From Kitasatospora arboriphila (GTDB taxonomy: Bacteria > Actinomycetota > Actinomycetes > Mycobacteriales > Mycobacteriaceae): a DNA stretch of 64,000 nucleotides. The notes under the pieces are model-generated. The model was not told the origin of the DNA. It saw nothing but the letters and a program-made list of their open reading frames with translations, and did not search any database. Shown piece by piece: positions 8,554 to 17,058 of this stretch. Positions within the stretch are counted from its first letter, which is position 1. Each line of letters begins with the position of its first letter. The stretch covers positions 310,001 to 374,000 of the forward strand of contig NZ_JNYV01000003.1 in the NCBI RefSeq assembly GCF_000717275.1, read 5' to 3'. The translations under genes were made by a program, and so were the position numbers.

Positions 8554-10070
8554 AGATCGTCCGCTCCGTGGACCGATTGTCGATGTATCGGTTCGTGTTG
8601 ATCGCATTGGCGATCCTGGCGGCCTACGCAATCATCGTCGCCGCCTCCGGCGCCGACTTCGTCTACACAGCAACCGAACTGCTCGGATCACTGGCCATTC
8701 TCGTGGTCGTCTGTGCCGCCGTGACATACCTCTGTGCCGCCATCGTGCGGGTGCCGCCGGGTAGCGAGTCGTGGTTGATCACCGCCCTGATCCTGTTCTT
8801 CATCTTTCCCGGGCTCACCGACACCGACAGTGCATGGGGACTCGTTCTCGCGGCCGCGATCGCCAGCGCCTCCAAATATGTTATCGCCGTGCGTCGTCGA
8901 CATATCGTGAACCCGGCAGTGGCCGGCGCGGTGGTGAGCTATCTGTTCGCGTACTTCTCGGTCGGGCCGTTCCTGTACCCGGTCTGGTGGATTGCAGCCG
9001 AACCGTTGATGGTCGCGATGATCGTCGTCGGTGTTGCGGTGGTGTGGAAGCTGCGCGAGTGGTGGCTCGTCGGGGTGTTCCTGGTGGTGGCCGTCGTGAC
9101 GATGATTGTGGTCGCGGCCGACAACGGCACACCCGTGGGCGACGCGCTACAGCTCGGATTCCAGTCCACGCCACTGCTCTTCGTGGCGGCCATCATGCTG
9201 ACCGAGCCGTTGACGTCGCCGACCAGTCGCATCCCCACACTCGTCTACGCGGCCCTGGTCGCCGTGTTGATGTACTGGAACCAGTCCTTCGAGATCACGT
9301 CCGAGTACACGTTGGAGTTCGTACCGGAGATCGCGCTGCTGGCCGGTAGCCTGTTCACATTTGTGGTCGGTCGGCAGTGGCGACGGCACATACTCGAGGT
9401 CGAGTCCGTGCAGCCGATCGGCACCGACACATACGAGGTGCTGGCCTCACCGGGGCTGCGGTTCCGGCCCGGGCAATGGGCCCAGATCTCTGATCCCACA
9501 TGGAGTCCGGCACCCGAAAAGCAGGGCACGCGTAGGGTTCTGTCCCTGGCAGGTGCGCCGGGTGAGGGCACCACCCGCTTCGGATTCACCGTCGCCGGCC
9601 GTCCCTCGGAGTTCAAGCGGCGTCTCATCGAAGACGGTGCGGGACGCCGGCTGTACGTCGACGAGGTGGGCGGCGACTTCACACTGCCGCGAAACCTGCG
9701 CTCTCCCATGGTGTTCATCGCCGGCGGTATCGGTATCACGCCGTTCCGGTCGATGCTCGCCGACCTCACGGCGCGCGGCGACACCGACCTCACCCAGGTC
9801 TCGCTGATCTACGCCGCGAACTCCGAGGACCGCCTCGTGTACGGCGATGTGCTGGATGCGGCGCGCACACGTGGAGCCCAGGTGATCACCGTGGTCGGGG
9901 GATTGGTGAGTGTTGATGACGTCGCTGCTGTCGCGCGGCCCGGCGCGCACTATTACCTCTCTGGCCCGCCGATGATGCTCTCTGCGCTCAAGCCCATGCT
10001 GATTCGCGCCGAACCCGCCTTGCGCTGGCAGCCGTGGCGTCTGCACACCGATCGATTCATCGGGTACTGA
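8550..10070 (+). CDS. RnfD/NqrB-like membrane domain fused to FNR-type reductase
   Basis: A 506-residue fusion. The N-terminal half (about residues 12-270) has eight or nine membrane segments with RnfD/NqrB-like signatures (ASKYVI...RRRHIVNPAVAGAVV and FVAAIMLTEPLTSP). The C-terminal half (about 275-506) is a ferredoxin-NADP reductase-type module with the FAD motif RVLSLAG, the NAD(P) motif GGIGITPFRSM, YYLSGPPMM and a C-terminal aromatic (FIGY). It should oxidise NAD(P)H in the cytoplasm and pass electrons through membrane flavin to the flavinylated lipoprotein outside. It is the last gene of a three-gene operon with ApbE and the FMN-binding protein. The terminal acceptor is not encoded nearby. 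Confidence 0.85.
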   Translation: MKIVRSVDRLSMYRFVLIALAILAAYAIIVAASGADFVYTATELLGSLAILVVVCAAVTYLCAAIVRVPPGSESWLITALILFFIFPGLTDTDSAWGLVLAAAIASASKYVIAVRRRHIVNPAVAGAVVSYLFAYFSVGPFLYPVWWIAAEPLMVAMIVVGVAVVWKLREWWLVGVFLVVAVVTMIVVAADNGTPVGDALQLGFQSTPLLFVAAIMLTEPLTSPTSRIPTLVYAALVAVLMYWNQSFEITSEYTLEFVPEIALLAGSLFTFVVGRQWRRHILEVESVQPIGTDTYEVLASPGLRFRPGQWAQISDPTWSPAPEKQGTRRVLSLAGAPGEGTTRFGFTVAGRPSEFKRRLIEDGAGRRLYVDEVGGDFTLPRNLRSPMVFIAGGIGITPFRSMLADLTARGDTDLTQVSLIYAANSEDRLVYGDVLDAARTRGAQVITVVGGLVSVDDVAAVARPGAHYYLSGPPMMLSALKPMLIRAEPALRWQPWRLHTDRFIGY

Positions 10071-10071
10071 G

Positions 10072-10381
10072 TTGTCGGGGGAGGGGTTTGCACTTCCTCC
10101 GGTTGTGGTGAGTTCCTCCGGTTGCAACTGGAGGGTGTGGCTGGAGTCGGAGGGTGTGCGGGGCGGGACGCACTTCCTCCGGCTTCGGTGGGTTCGTCCG
10201 GTTGTAGTCGGAGGGTGTGCGGGGCGGGACGCACATCCTCCGGCTTCGGTGAGTTCCTCCGGTTGTAGTCGGAGGATGTGGCTGGAGTCGGAGGGTGTGG
10301 ACCTGTGCACACAATCGAAACTGTCCACAGAGGACCCTTTTTGGGCGGTACCTGGTCGGCGGGGGCAACGACGATGAGTAG
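10072..10381. repeat. hairpin repeat cluster, upstream copy
   Basis: This 310-bp gap has no credible gene. It holds three units of a nested inverted repeat, at about 10096-10153, 10176-10214 and 10237-10294. Each has CCTCCGGYT, then CCTCCGGTTG, then an inverted CGGAGG; two end in AGTCGGAGG. The spacer between units is GTGTGCGGGGCGGGACGCAC-like. Related units occur at 11310-11690 on the other side of the next gene. The last 80 bp (10300-10381) would carry the promoter of that gene. Confidence 0.85.
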
Positions 10382-11299
10382 ATGCAGTCATCGGAGTTCG
10401 GGCTCATCCGGCGAAGAACAGTGGTCCAAGGCGGGTTCGGCAGCGACTCGCAGCTGAGAGCGGCACGGCGGGCCGGGATCATCGTGCCGGTTGTCCGCGG
10501 TGTTTCCGCGCCTGGGGGCGTGGCGCTGTCGCAAGACGACGAGTACCGCCGGCGCGTGATCGCGGTTGCCGGGCGTTCGAGAGTGCGCGTTGTGAGCCAT
10601 CAGTCGGCGGCGGTATGCCATCGGATGCAACTCTTCCGACCGGACCAGCGATACGTCCACTTGATTGCGCAGACCAAGGGCAAGCGGGAGGGCGACGTTC
10701 ACGTCCACCATGCCCTCCTTGCTGACACCGACATCGTGCTCATCGACGGTATTCGAGTGACCAGCCGAGCAGTGACGGCATGTGACGTGGCACGAGCGGG
10801 AACGTATGAACAGGCCGTCGCCGCATTGGACGACGCTCTGAGGTCGGGCATATCGCTGGCCGAGTTACATGCCATCGCGGCGCGAACCCCACACGCCGCC
10901 GGTATCGGAACGCTGCGCCGCGCCCTGTTGACGGCTGACGGGGACGCGGAATCTGTTGGTGAGTCGGTCAGTCGGGCCCTGATGGCCGGTTGGAAAGACA
11001 TCCCGACGCCGACGTTGCAGACGGAATTCTTCGACGCGGACGGATTGATCGGCCGAACGGATTTCGACTGGGACGGAAAGGTCGTCGGCGAGTTCGACGG
11101 TCGGATCAAGTATCTCGGGACCCTTGCGGAAGGCGAGCGGCCCGAGGACGCCGTGTACCGCGAGAAGTTACGCGAGGATCGGCTTCGGGCCATGGGAATC
11201 GTGGTGGTCCGGTGGTCGTGGGATGACCTCCTCAATCCAGGACGCCTGCACGCAAAACTGCGATCAGCGCTGATCCGCGGTGGCGTGCTCCCCGGTTGA
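10382..11299 (+). CDS. AbiEi-like N-domain plus endonuclease-fold C-domain protein
   Basis: A 305-residue protein of a type common in actinobacteria. The N-terminal part resembles the AbiEi antitoxin/wHTH type (GLIRRRTVVQGGFGSDSQLRAA, RGVSAPGG, VRVVSHQSAAVCH). The C-terminal part (about residues 215-305) resembles a PD-(D/E)xK/DUF559-Vsr-like domain: TDFDW, then GEFDGRIKY, then REKLREDRLRAMGIVVVRWSWDDL. The D...ExDxxxK spacing suggests a possible nuclease active site. The gene stands alone and is flanked on both sides by the same family of hairpin repeats, hinting at a transferred or shuffled unit. Function is unproven; a role in DNA restriction or as an orphan antitoxin is possible. Confidence 0.6.
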   Translation: MQSSEFGLIRRRTVVQGGFGSDSQLRAARRAGIIVPVVRGVSAPGGVALSQDDEYRRRVIAVAGRSRVRVVSHQSAAVCHRMQLFRPDQRYVHLIAQTKGKREGDVHVHHALLADTDIVLIDGIRVTSRAVTACDVARAGTYEQAVAALDDALRSGISLAELHAIAARTPHAAGIGTLRRALLTADGDAESVGESVSRALMAGWKDIPTPTLQTEFFDADGLIGRTDFDWDGKVVGEFDGRIKYLGTLAEGERPEDAVYREKLREDRLRAMGIVVVRWSWDDLLNPGRLHAKLRSALIRGGVLPG

Positions 11300-11700
11300 G
11301 GGGCCACATCCTCCGACTGCGGTGAGTTCCTCCGGTTGCAACCGGAGGGTGTGGCTGGAGTCGGAGGGTTTGCGGGGAGGGGGCCTCATCCTCCGATTTT
11401 GGCTTGCGGCGGCGGGTTCGTTTGTCGCAGTTGGTTGGGCGCGGCGCACATCCTCCGGTTGCGGTGAGTTCCTCTGGTTGCAGTCGGAGGGTGTGGCTGG
11501 AGTCGGAGGGTTTGCGGGGAGGGGCCTCATTCTCCGATTTTGGCTTGCGGAGGCGGGTTCGTTTGCCGCGGTTGGCTGCTCGCGGCTCAGATCCTCCGAC
11601 TGCGGTGAGTTACTCCGGTTGCAACCGGAGGGTGTCGCTGGAGTCGGAGGGTTTGCACCCACGGGGCCCACATCCTCCGACTCCAGCCGACAGAACCGAC
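11300..11700. repeat. hairpin repeat cluster, downstream copy (142-bp period)
   Basis: Three long repeats start at 11310, 11452 and 11593, i.e. a period of 141-142 bp, with a further half unit near 11672. Each begins with CCTCCG(A/G)(C/T)T, contains a central palindrome (CCTCCGGTTGCAACCGGAGG at 11329-11348 is perfect) and closes with AGTCGGAGG, so nested hairpins form. The spacers are also repeated (CTCCGATTTTGGCTTGCGG, GGCGGGTTCGTTTG). The cluster lies between convergent genes and may act as a terminator. No coding capacity is believed. Confidence 0.88.
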
Positions 11701-12672
11701 CTACCCCCGAGACACCAGCGCTCGCAGGAAAAACGCCACGTTCGCCGGGCGTTCGGCCAGACGGCGCATGAAATAGCCATACCACTGTGACCCGAAGGGA
11801 ACGTAGACCCGGACTCGACGGCCCTCGCGAACGAGACGGAGTTGTTCGGCGCTCCGGATCCCGTAGAGCATCTGGTGCTCCCAGTCGTCGGTGGCGCGTC
11901 CGGCGTCGGCGGCCATGGCCGCGGCGGCGGCGATCATGGCCGGATCATGACTGGCCACCATCGGGTATCCCTGCCCGTTCATCAGCACCCGCAAGCAGCG
12001 TTCATAGGCCGCATCGACATCGGTTTTGCGTTGAAACGCCACCTCGCCGGGTTCGGCGTAGGCGCCCTTGCAGAGCCGGATCCGCGAGCCAGGGGCCGAG
12101 AACTCATGGCAATCGTCCTCGGTTCGGTGCAGATACGACTGGAGGACCGTTCCCAGCGCCGGGAAATCGGCACGTAGTTCACGGACAATCCGCAATGTCG
12201 AGTCAGTGGTGGTGTGGTCCTCGGCGTCGACGGTCACCCACACTCCCGCGTCCTCGGCTGCGGTCGCGATCCGGTGGGCGTTCTCCAGAGCGATCTTCTC
12301 GCCGTGCCGAGGCAAGGCGCGGCCGAGCGCCGACAGCTTGAGGGACACCTCCACGGGATGGAAGCCGGCGACCGACTGAACGTGGTCGCCGAGCATCCCG
12401 ATCAACCTCAGGTACGCCTGGACGGTGGCGTCGGCTTGCGCTTCGTCGGTGGTGTCCTCACCGAGGTGGTCGATGGAGATCATCCGACCAGAGTTCAACA
12501 GCCCGACCCCGGCCTCCATCACCTCACGGTGCGACTCGCCGGCAACAAAGCGCGACACCACGTTCCGGGTGACCGGAACTCGTTCAGCGGTTCGCTTGAT
12601 CCGGTCGCTGGACGCAGCGGCCATGATGATGGTGCGTGCTGCACCCGCGGTCACGCCGGTCATGTCACTCAC
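11701..12672 (-). CDS. putB: proline dehydrogenase
   Basis: FAD-dependent proline dehydrogenase of 323 residues, the monofunctional PutB type. It oxidises proline to 1-pyrroline-5-carboxylate. Visible features of the beta/alpha-barrel include SIDHLGEDTTDEAQA, EVSLKLSALG, VTVDAEDHTTTDSTL, LQSYLHRTEDD, RIRLCKGAYAEP and the C-terminal VYVPFGSQWYGYFMRRLAERPAN motif. It follows pruA on the minus strand with an 8-nt overlap, so both steps of proline breakdown are co-translated. It is expected at the inner face of the membrane, feeding electrons to quinone. The 3' end abuts the hairpin repeat cluster. Confidence 0.95.
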   Translation of the reverse strand: MSDMTGVTAGAARTIIMAAASSDRIKRTAERVPVTRNVVSRFVAGESHREVMEAGVGLLNSGRMISIDHLGEDTTDEAQADATVQAYLRLIGMLGDHVQSVAGFHPVEVSLKLSALGRALPRHGEKIALENAHRIATAAEDAGVWVTVDAEDHTTTDSTLRIVRELRADFPALGTVLQSYLHRTEDDCHEFSAPGSRIRLCKGAYAEPGEVAFQRKTDVDAAYERCLRVLMNGQGYPMVASHDPAMIAAAAAMAADAGRATDDWEHQMLYGIRSAEQLRLVREGRRVRVYVPFGSQWYGYFMRRLAERPANVAFFLRALVSRG

Positions 12673-14317
12673 CGCGCCCGGCGTCGTCGCGCTCCATGTG
12701 TGGGTACCCCGCCGACGTCGCCGGGACGAAGGTCTCCTTGATGGTGCGTGTTGACGTCCAGCGCATCAGGTTCTGCTTCGACCCCGCCTTGTCGTTGGTA
12801 CCCGAGGCGCGCCCTCCACCAAACGGCTGTTGCCCGACCACGGCGCCGGTGGGTTTGTCGTTGACGTAGAAATTGCCTGCCGCGTTGCGCAGCCCGGTCA
12901 TCGCGGCTTCGACGGCAGTCCGGTCATCGGCGATCACCGCCCCGGTCAGTGCGTAGCTCGCCGATGAATTGATCTCCTGTACAACAGAATCGAATTGTCC
13001 GTCGTCATACACGTGCACCGCGAGGATGGGAGCGAAGTACTCCTTGTGGAAGGCCTCGTCGGCGGGGTCGTCACTGAGCAGCACCGTCGGACGTATGAAG
13101 TAGCCCTCTGCGTCGTTGTAGTCACCGCCCGCCGCAATCGTCAATGACGGCACCGACTTCGCCCGTTCTATCGCGGAGACGGCCTTGTCGAAAGCGCGTC
13201 TGTCGATGACTGCGCCACCGAAGTTGGCGAGGTCGCGGACATCGCCGTATGAGAGAGCATTGGCTTCTTGGAGGAAGTCGTCGCCCATCATGTCCCACAC
13301 CGACCTCGGGATGTACGCGCGCGAGGCTGCCGAGCACTTCTGGCCCTGATATTCGAACGCGCCGCGGATCAAGGCTGTGCGCAGAACGTCGGGGTCGGCC
13401 GAATCATGCGCCACGACAAAGTCTTTGCCGCCCGTCTCGCCGACGAGTCGGGGATAGGCGCGATAGCGCTGAATGTTGCTTCCTACTTCCCGCCACAGAT
13501 TCTGGAATGTGGCGGTTGAGCCTGTGAAGTGGATGCCTGCGAGGTTCTCGTCGGCCAACGCGACGTCTGACACGGCGATGCCGTCGCCGGTGACCATGTT
13601 GATGACGCCCGGGGGAAGGCCTGCGGCTTCGAGTAGCTGCATGGTCATATACGCGGCGTAGGTCTGCGTCGGCGACGGCTTCCAGACCACCGTGTTGCCC
13701 ATGAGCATCGGCGCGGTCGGCAGATTCGCGGCGATCGCGGTGAAGTTGAACGGGGTGATGGCGTAGACGAACCCCTCGAGTGGGCGATGATCGAGCCTGT
13801 TCCACACCCCAGGGCTGGAGACGGGTTGCTCGGCCAGGATCTCGCGAGCGAACCCGACATTGAACCGCCAGAAGTCGACAAGCTCGCACGGCGCATCGAT
13901 CTCGGCCTGCTGCACGCTCTTCGACTGGCCCAGCATCGTTGCGGCGGCGATCTTCTCGCGCCAAGGTCCCGACAGGAGGTCCGCAGCCCGGAGCAGAATG
14001 GATGCGCGTTCGTCGAAAGATGTTGCCGCCCAGTCCGGCGCTGCAGCGAGCGCAGCGTCGACCGCTCTGCGCGCATCGTGTGTGGTCGCATTCGTCAGTG
14101 TGCCCAGCACCTCGTGATGCGCGTGCGGTTGGACCACCGCGATCGCGGCGCCCGAACCGCTGGCATGTGTGCCGCCGATGACGTGGGGGAGTTCGACCGG
14201 GTCGGCCGCGCTCATCTCGGCCAGGGTGGCCACGATCCGTGAGCGTTCCGGAGATCCGGGGGCATAGGTGTGCACGGGTTCGTTGTGGGCAGGTGGGGGT
14301 GTGGTGATGGCGTCCAT
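12665..14317 (-). CDS. pruA: 1-pyrroline-5-carboxylate dehydrogenase
   Basis: NAD-dependent aldehyde dehydrogenase of about 550 residues that converts P5C/glutamate semialdehyde to glutamate. Catalytic Cys lies in YQGQKCSAASRAY and the general base Glu in LVGETGGKDF. FTGSTATF and FYVNDKPTGAVVGQQPFGG are also family motifs. The frame extends to a GTG at 14335, but ATG 14317 begins MDAIT...NEPVHTYAPGSPERSR, the N-terminus I recall for M. tuberculosis RocA (Rv1187), so that start is preferred. First gene of the pruA-putB operon, divergent from the PucR regulator across a short promoter region (14318-14409). Confidence 0.95.
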   Translation of the reverse strand: MDAITTPPPAHNEPVHTYAPGSPERSRIVATLAEMSAADPVELPHVIGGTHASGSGAAIAVVQPHAHHEVLGTLTNATTHDARRAVDAALAAAPDWAATSFDERASILLRAADLLSGPWREKIAAATMLGQSKSVQQAEIDAPCELVDFWRFNVGFAREILAEQPVSSPGVWNRLDHRPLEGFVYAITPFNFTAIAANLPTAPMLMGNTVVWKPSPTQTYAAYMTMQLLEAAGLPPGVINMVTGDGIAVSDVALADENLAGIHFTGSTATFQNLWREVGSNIQRYRAYPRLVGETGGKDFVVAHDSADPDVLRTALIRGAFEYQGQKCSAASRAYIPRSVWDMMGDDFLQEANALSYGDVRDLANFGGAVIDRRAFDKAVSAIERAKSVPSLTIAAGGDYNDAEGYFIRPTVLLSDDPADEAFHKEYFAPILAVHVYDDGQFDSVVQEINSSASYALTGAVIADDRTAVEAAMTGLRNAAGNFYVNDKPTGAVVGQQPFGGGRASGTNDKAGSKQNLMRWTSTRTIKETFVPATSAGYPHMERDDAGRGE

Positions 14318-14354
14318 GTTCTTAATCTCAGCCACACCAACGGCCCAGGGATAT

Positions 14355-14395
14355 GGCCGATCGGACTAAGATGAAGCGAGTTCTTGGGCCGATCG
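14355..14395. promoter_or_regulatory. direct repeats in the pruA/pucR divergent promoter
   Basis: Two copies of GGCCGATCG, at 14355-14363 and 14387-14395, are 32 bp centre to centre (three helical turns) between the divergent pruA and pucR-type genes. The spacing suits a dimeric regulator. Assignment to the PucR protein is an inference from location only. Confidence 0.4.
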
Positions 14396-14409
14396 AACAA
14401 GGGGCGCCG

Positions 14410-16014
14410 ATGGCAGATACCGATGGTCGCGGGGCCGTGACACTCGGGCGGTTGCTTCTGGCACTCGACGGAACGCTCGTCACGCTGGTGGAGGCGCCCG
14501 AAGGACTCGACTGCCCGGTGACCGCAGCCTCCCTGCTCGACGCGGATGACCTGCACCTCGGGGTGGGACGCGGGGCCAGGGCAGCCGAGTTGGCCCTGCT
14601 CGTCGGTGTCGTGCCGGCGCAGGTGATGGCGTGGTTGGCGAGTCTGGGCAGCCACACTCCGGCCGCCATCTTGCTCAAGGCGCCGGACGCAGACGTCACC
14701 CGGCGCGCGGTGTCCGCTGGAATCGCGGTGGTCGCGGTGGATCCGCATGCGCGGTGGGAACGGATCTACAACTTGATCGGGCGAGTTCTCGACCACGCTC
14801 GTGCCGAGTCCCCGGAGTCGATGGCGAGCGGCACGGCGGGTGACCTGTTCGCTCTTGCCCAGGCGGTCGCTGATCGGACCGGCGGACTTGTCAGCATCGA
14901 GGATGCGGGCTCACATGTGCTGGCGTACAGCTCATCCGACGAACAGGCCGACGCCCTACGTCGGCTGTCGATCCTCGGCCGGGAGGGTCCACCGGAGATG
15001 CTCGACTGGCTCCGGCAGTGGGGCGTGTTCACTGCTCTGCGAGCGGGGCCGGACGTGGTGTCGGTGGCGGCTCGCGACGACCTCGGGCTGCGACCGAGAA
15101 TTGCCGTGGGCATCAGAACCCCAAGAGGCAGTGAGTATCTCGGGACCTTGTGGCTCCAGCAGGGAAAGGCCGAACTGTCGCCCGATTCGGGCGACGTGAT
15201 CGCCGGCGCTGCAGCCGTGGCCGCTCGCATCATCTCCCGCGCTGCAGCGGTCCCGTCCGTGCATGCCGAACAGGTGCAGCGGCTGTTGGGCCTGCGCGGT
15301 GATACCGTGGACGTCCACTACCTCGCTGACGCCCTGAACATCCCACGCTCTGGTACCGCCACCGTCGTCGGGTTGGCACAATTGGTCCCTGCACAGTCGT
15401 CCGCGGATTCCGTTGCCGCGTACCTTCCGGCAGTCACGCTGCACGCCAGCGCTTTTCGTCCGGACTCAGTGACTGCCGCGGTCGGTGAGAGGGTGTACGT
15501 CATCCTGCCGGACACAGACGGCGGCACATCGACGGTGCGCTGGGTGCGCAGCACGGTGGCAGCGGCCGACCGCCGATTCGGTATGCAGATCCGGGGAGTC
15601 GTCGCCGATTCGCCCGGTGGTCTGGCCGCGGTGCCTGGCCTGCGGACCGAGATCGACCGGGTCCTGGACGCGGCAACGCGGGAAGGCGCGTTGATCGACG
15701 TGGTGACCACCGTTGCCCAGTCGCGCACCGGCGTCCTGCTCGGCGAGATCGTCGGCCTGCTCGCCGACAACCCAGGTCTCGTTGACCCGAGAGTGGGCCG
15801 ACTGAAGGACTACGACCGCACCCACGGCTCCGACCTGGTGGCCAGCGTCCGCGCCTACCTGGATGCGTTCGGGGACGTGCGCGCGGCTGCTGCGACCATG
15901 CACGTGCATCCGAACACACTGCGGTACCGGGTTCGGCGAGCTCAGGAACTCACCGGGCTCGACCTCGGCGACCAGGCGTCGCGGCTGGTGGTGTCGTTGG
16001 CCCTACGGGTCTGA
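14410..16014 (+). CDS. PucR-family transcriptional regulator of proline catabolism
   Basis: About 534 residues: a GAF-like central region, a GGDEF-like (CdaR) segment and a C-terminal helix-turn-helix (MHVHPNTLRYRVRRAQELTGLDL) of the PucR type. Such regulators sit beside pruA-putB in Mycobacteriales (Rv1186c, PruC) and activate the pathway. I chose ATG 14410 because AAGGGG lies 6 nt upstream; the frame stays open from 14353, but that stretch is better read as promoter. Direct repeats GGCCGATCG at 14355-14363 and 14387-14395 in the divergent promoter are candidate binding sites. Confidence 0.88.
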   Translation: MADTDGRGAVTLGRLLLALDGTLVTLVEAPEGLDCPVTAASLLDADDLHLGVGRGARAAELALLVGVVPAQVMAWLASLGSHTPAAILLKAPDADVTRRAVSAGIAVVAVDPHARWERIYNLIGRVLDHARAESPESMASGTAGDLFALAQAVADRTGGLVSIEDAGSHVLAYSSSDEQADALRRLSILGREGPPEMLDWLRQWGVFTALRAGPDVVSVAARDDLGLRPRIAVGIRTPRGSEYLGTLWLQQGKAELSPDSGDVIAGAAAVAARIISRAAAVPSVHAEQVQRLLGLRGDTVDVHYLADALNIPRSGTATVVGLAQLVPAQSSADSVAAYLPAVTLHASAFRPDSVTAAVGERVYVILPDTDGGTSTVRWVRSTVAAADRRFGMQIRGVVADSPGGLAAVPGLRTEIDRVLDAATREGALIDVVTTVAQSRTGVLLGEIVGLLADNPGLVDPRVGRLKDYDRTHGSDLVASVRAYLDAFGDVRAAAATMHVHPNTLRYRVRRAQELTGLDLGDQASRLVVSLALRV

Positions 16015-16036
16015 CACCTCGAACATCGGGCCCGAA

Positions 16037-16072
16037 GTGCCCCCGGCAGGAATCGAACCTGCGACACCCGCT
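16037..16072. repeat. attL, 36-bp direct repeat (tRNA-Arg 3' fragment)
   Basis: Identical over 36 bp to 30282-30317. It begins GTGCCCCCGGCAGGAATCGA and ends ACACCCGCT. It corresponds to the acceptor 3' strand, T-arm, variable loop and 3' side of the anticodon stem, and identity stops at the anticodon loop. It lacks the rest of a tRNA and is not a functional gene. The last part and the first element bases form a 9-bp inverted repeat, CCTGCGACA (16058-16066) and TGTCGCAGG (16072-16080). Confidence 0.95.
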
Positions 16073-16304
16073 GTCGCAGGTGCGGGCGACTGTTGTCGGT
16101 CGATGTGACCTATTTTGTGACTTGTTCAACGTTGTGACACAACGTGATTGGGCGTTCTGGCGGTCGTTGTCGACCAAATCGAACTCTGTCATAAGGTGGC
16201 CTATTTTGGACACTCTGCGGCCATTCTGGACACTTAAACGCCACTCTGACCGCGTAGTCTGGGACTCGAATTAAGCTCGCGTGCGAACTGCTGGAGGCGG
16301 TCTG
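16073..16304. promoter_or_regulatory. left-end region of the element with repeats and palindrome
   Basis: Non-coding by inspection. It contains a palindrome at 16129-16145 (ACGTTGTG-A-CACAACGT) and two tandem 20-bp repeats at 16203-16222 and 16223-16242 (ATTYTGGACACT....GCC), followed by a partial third, ACTCTG. The same 20-bp repeat occurs near the right end at 30201-30220. These look like integrase/excisionase arm sites or end-recognition sites. The promoter for the rightward left-arm genes must also lie here. Confidence 0.7.
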
Positions 16305-16532
16305 ATGGGTGATCTGACACCGGGTGATCGGGCGTTGCTCGAAGCCTCGCGGAAGCCGAGCCGGTATGCGTTCGGGTTGCCCGCTGACTCGAAGCTGTCG
16401 TATTCGGACGGCTCGGTCCGTCGGGTTGTCGAGGGGCGGCTAGGGCACAAAGGCGGCTTCTCGTGGCGCACCGATGCGCGGACCGGGCAGCGCGTTCTGG
16501 AGCTGCTCAACGTCGTCGAGGAGGATTTCTGA
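16305..16532 (+). CDS. unknown small element protein
   Basis: 75 residues, MGDLTPGDRALLEASRKPSR at the start, with a basic centre and an acidic end (VVEEDF). GGAGG at 16293-16297 sits 7 nt before ATG 16305, so I prefer that to the ATG at 16281. Its stop overlaps the next ATG (TGATG), indicating a coupled left-arm operon. No family is recognised. Confidence 0.65.
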   Translation: MGDLTPGDRALLEASRKPSRYAFGLPADSKLSYSDGSVRRVVEGRLGHKGGFSWRTDARTGQRVLELLNVVEEDF

Positions 16533-17056
16533 TGCCTAGTCCTAAGCTGCCGATCGGTGATTCGAAAGCTGTGCTGGAGTTTGCCGAGCTGGCACGTGAG
16601 GCGAACCGTGCCTTTGAACAGTTCGGTGTGACGGAGCGCTACAGCTACGACTTGAGCCGTGGGCCGGGGCCGGATGGCGAGCGCATCTTCTGGGCGACGC
16701 TGAGCCACTCCCGTATCGAGCGTGAGGCGTTGCGAACGGTGCTGGAGGCGTTGTCGAAGATTCGCAAGTCGGGCGGGCTGACGGCGTCGGGGGCGCAGAT
16801 GCTCACCACGGACGGGATCAGCAAGACGATCGAGCAGATGCGGACTCAAGGCGCGTTGCGCACGTTCGGGGACCATGAGGTGCGGACGGTTGCGCAAGCG
16901 GAGCACGTGTTGATGCGGCGTCGGCGGAGGGTAAACCGGCGGGCGTTGTACGCATCTGCGTCTGCGTTGCCACCTCAGCGCTCGCGGGCGTATCTGAGGC
17001 GTATGGCTGAGTTCGACGGTGAGCGGTCGGCTAAGCGGGCTGCTACGGAGCTGTAG
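16532..17056 (+). CDS. unknown element protein
   Basis: 174 residues, mostly charged and helical. The C-terminal third is strongly basic (VLMRRRRRVNRRALYASASA; RAYLRRMAEFDGERSAKRAA), which would suit nucleic-acid binding. ATG 16532 overlaps the upstream stop and is followed 2 nt after its own stop by the next gene. The frame is open further upstream from 16463, but that part is out-of-frame shadow of the previous gene. No homologous family is recognised. Confidence 0.65.
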   Translation: MPSPKLPIGDSKAVLEFAELAREANRAFEQFGVTERYSYDLSRGPGPDGERIFWATLSHSRIEREALRTVLEALSKIRKSGGLTASGAQMLTTDGISKTIEQMRTQGALRTFGDHEVRTVAQAEHVLMRRRRRVNRRALYASASALPPQRSRAYLRRMAEFDGERSAKRAATEL

Positions 17057-17058
17057 TT

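Noticed and set aside
11264..11785. Repetitive protein read from the minus strand of the hairpin repeats
   Set aside because: The repeats are palindromic DNA, with open frames on both strands and no start signals; treated as non-coding.
16037..16072. A second tRNA gene at the left end of the element
   Set aside because: Only the 3' half of tRNA-Arg is present; there is no D-arm, anticodon or 5' acceptor strand. It is an att copy.
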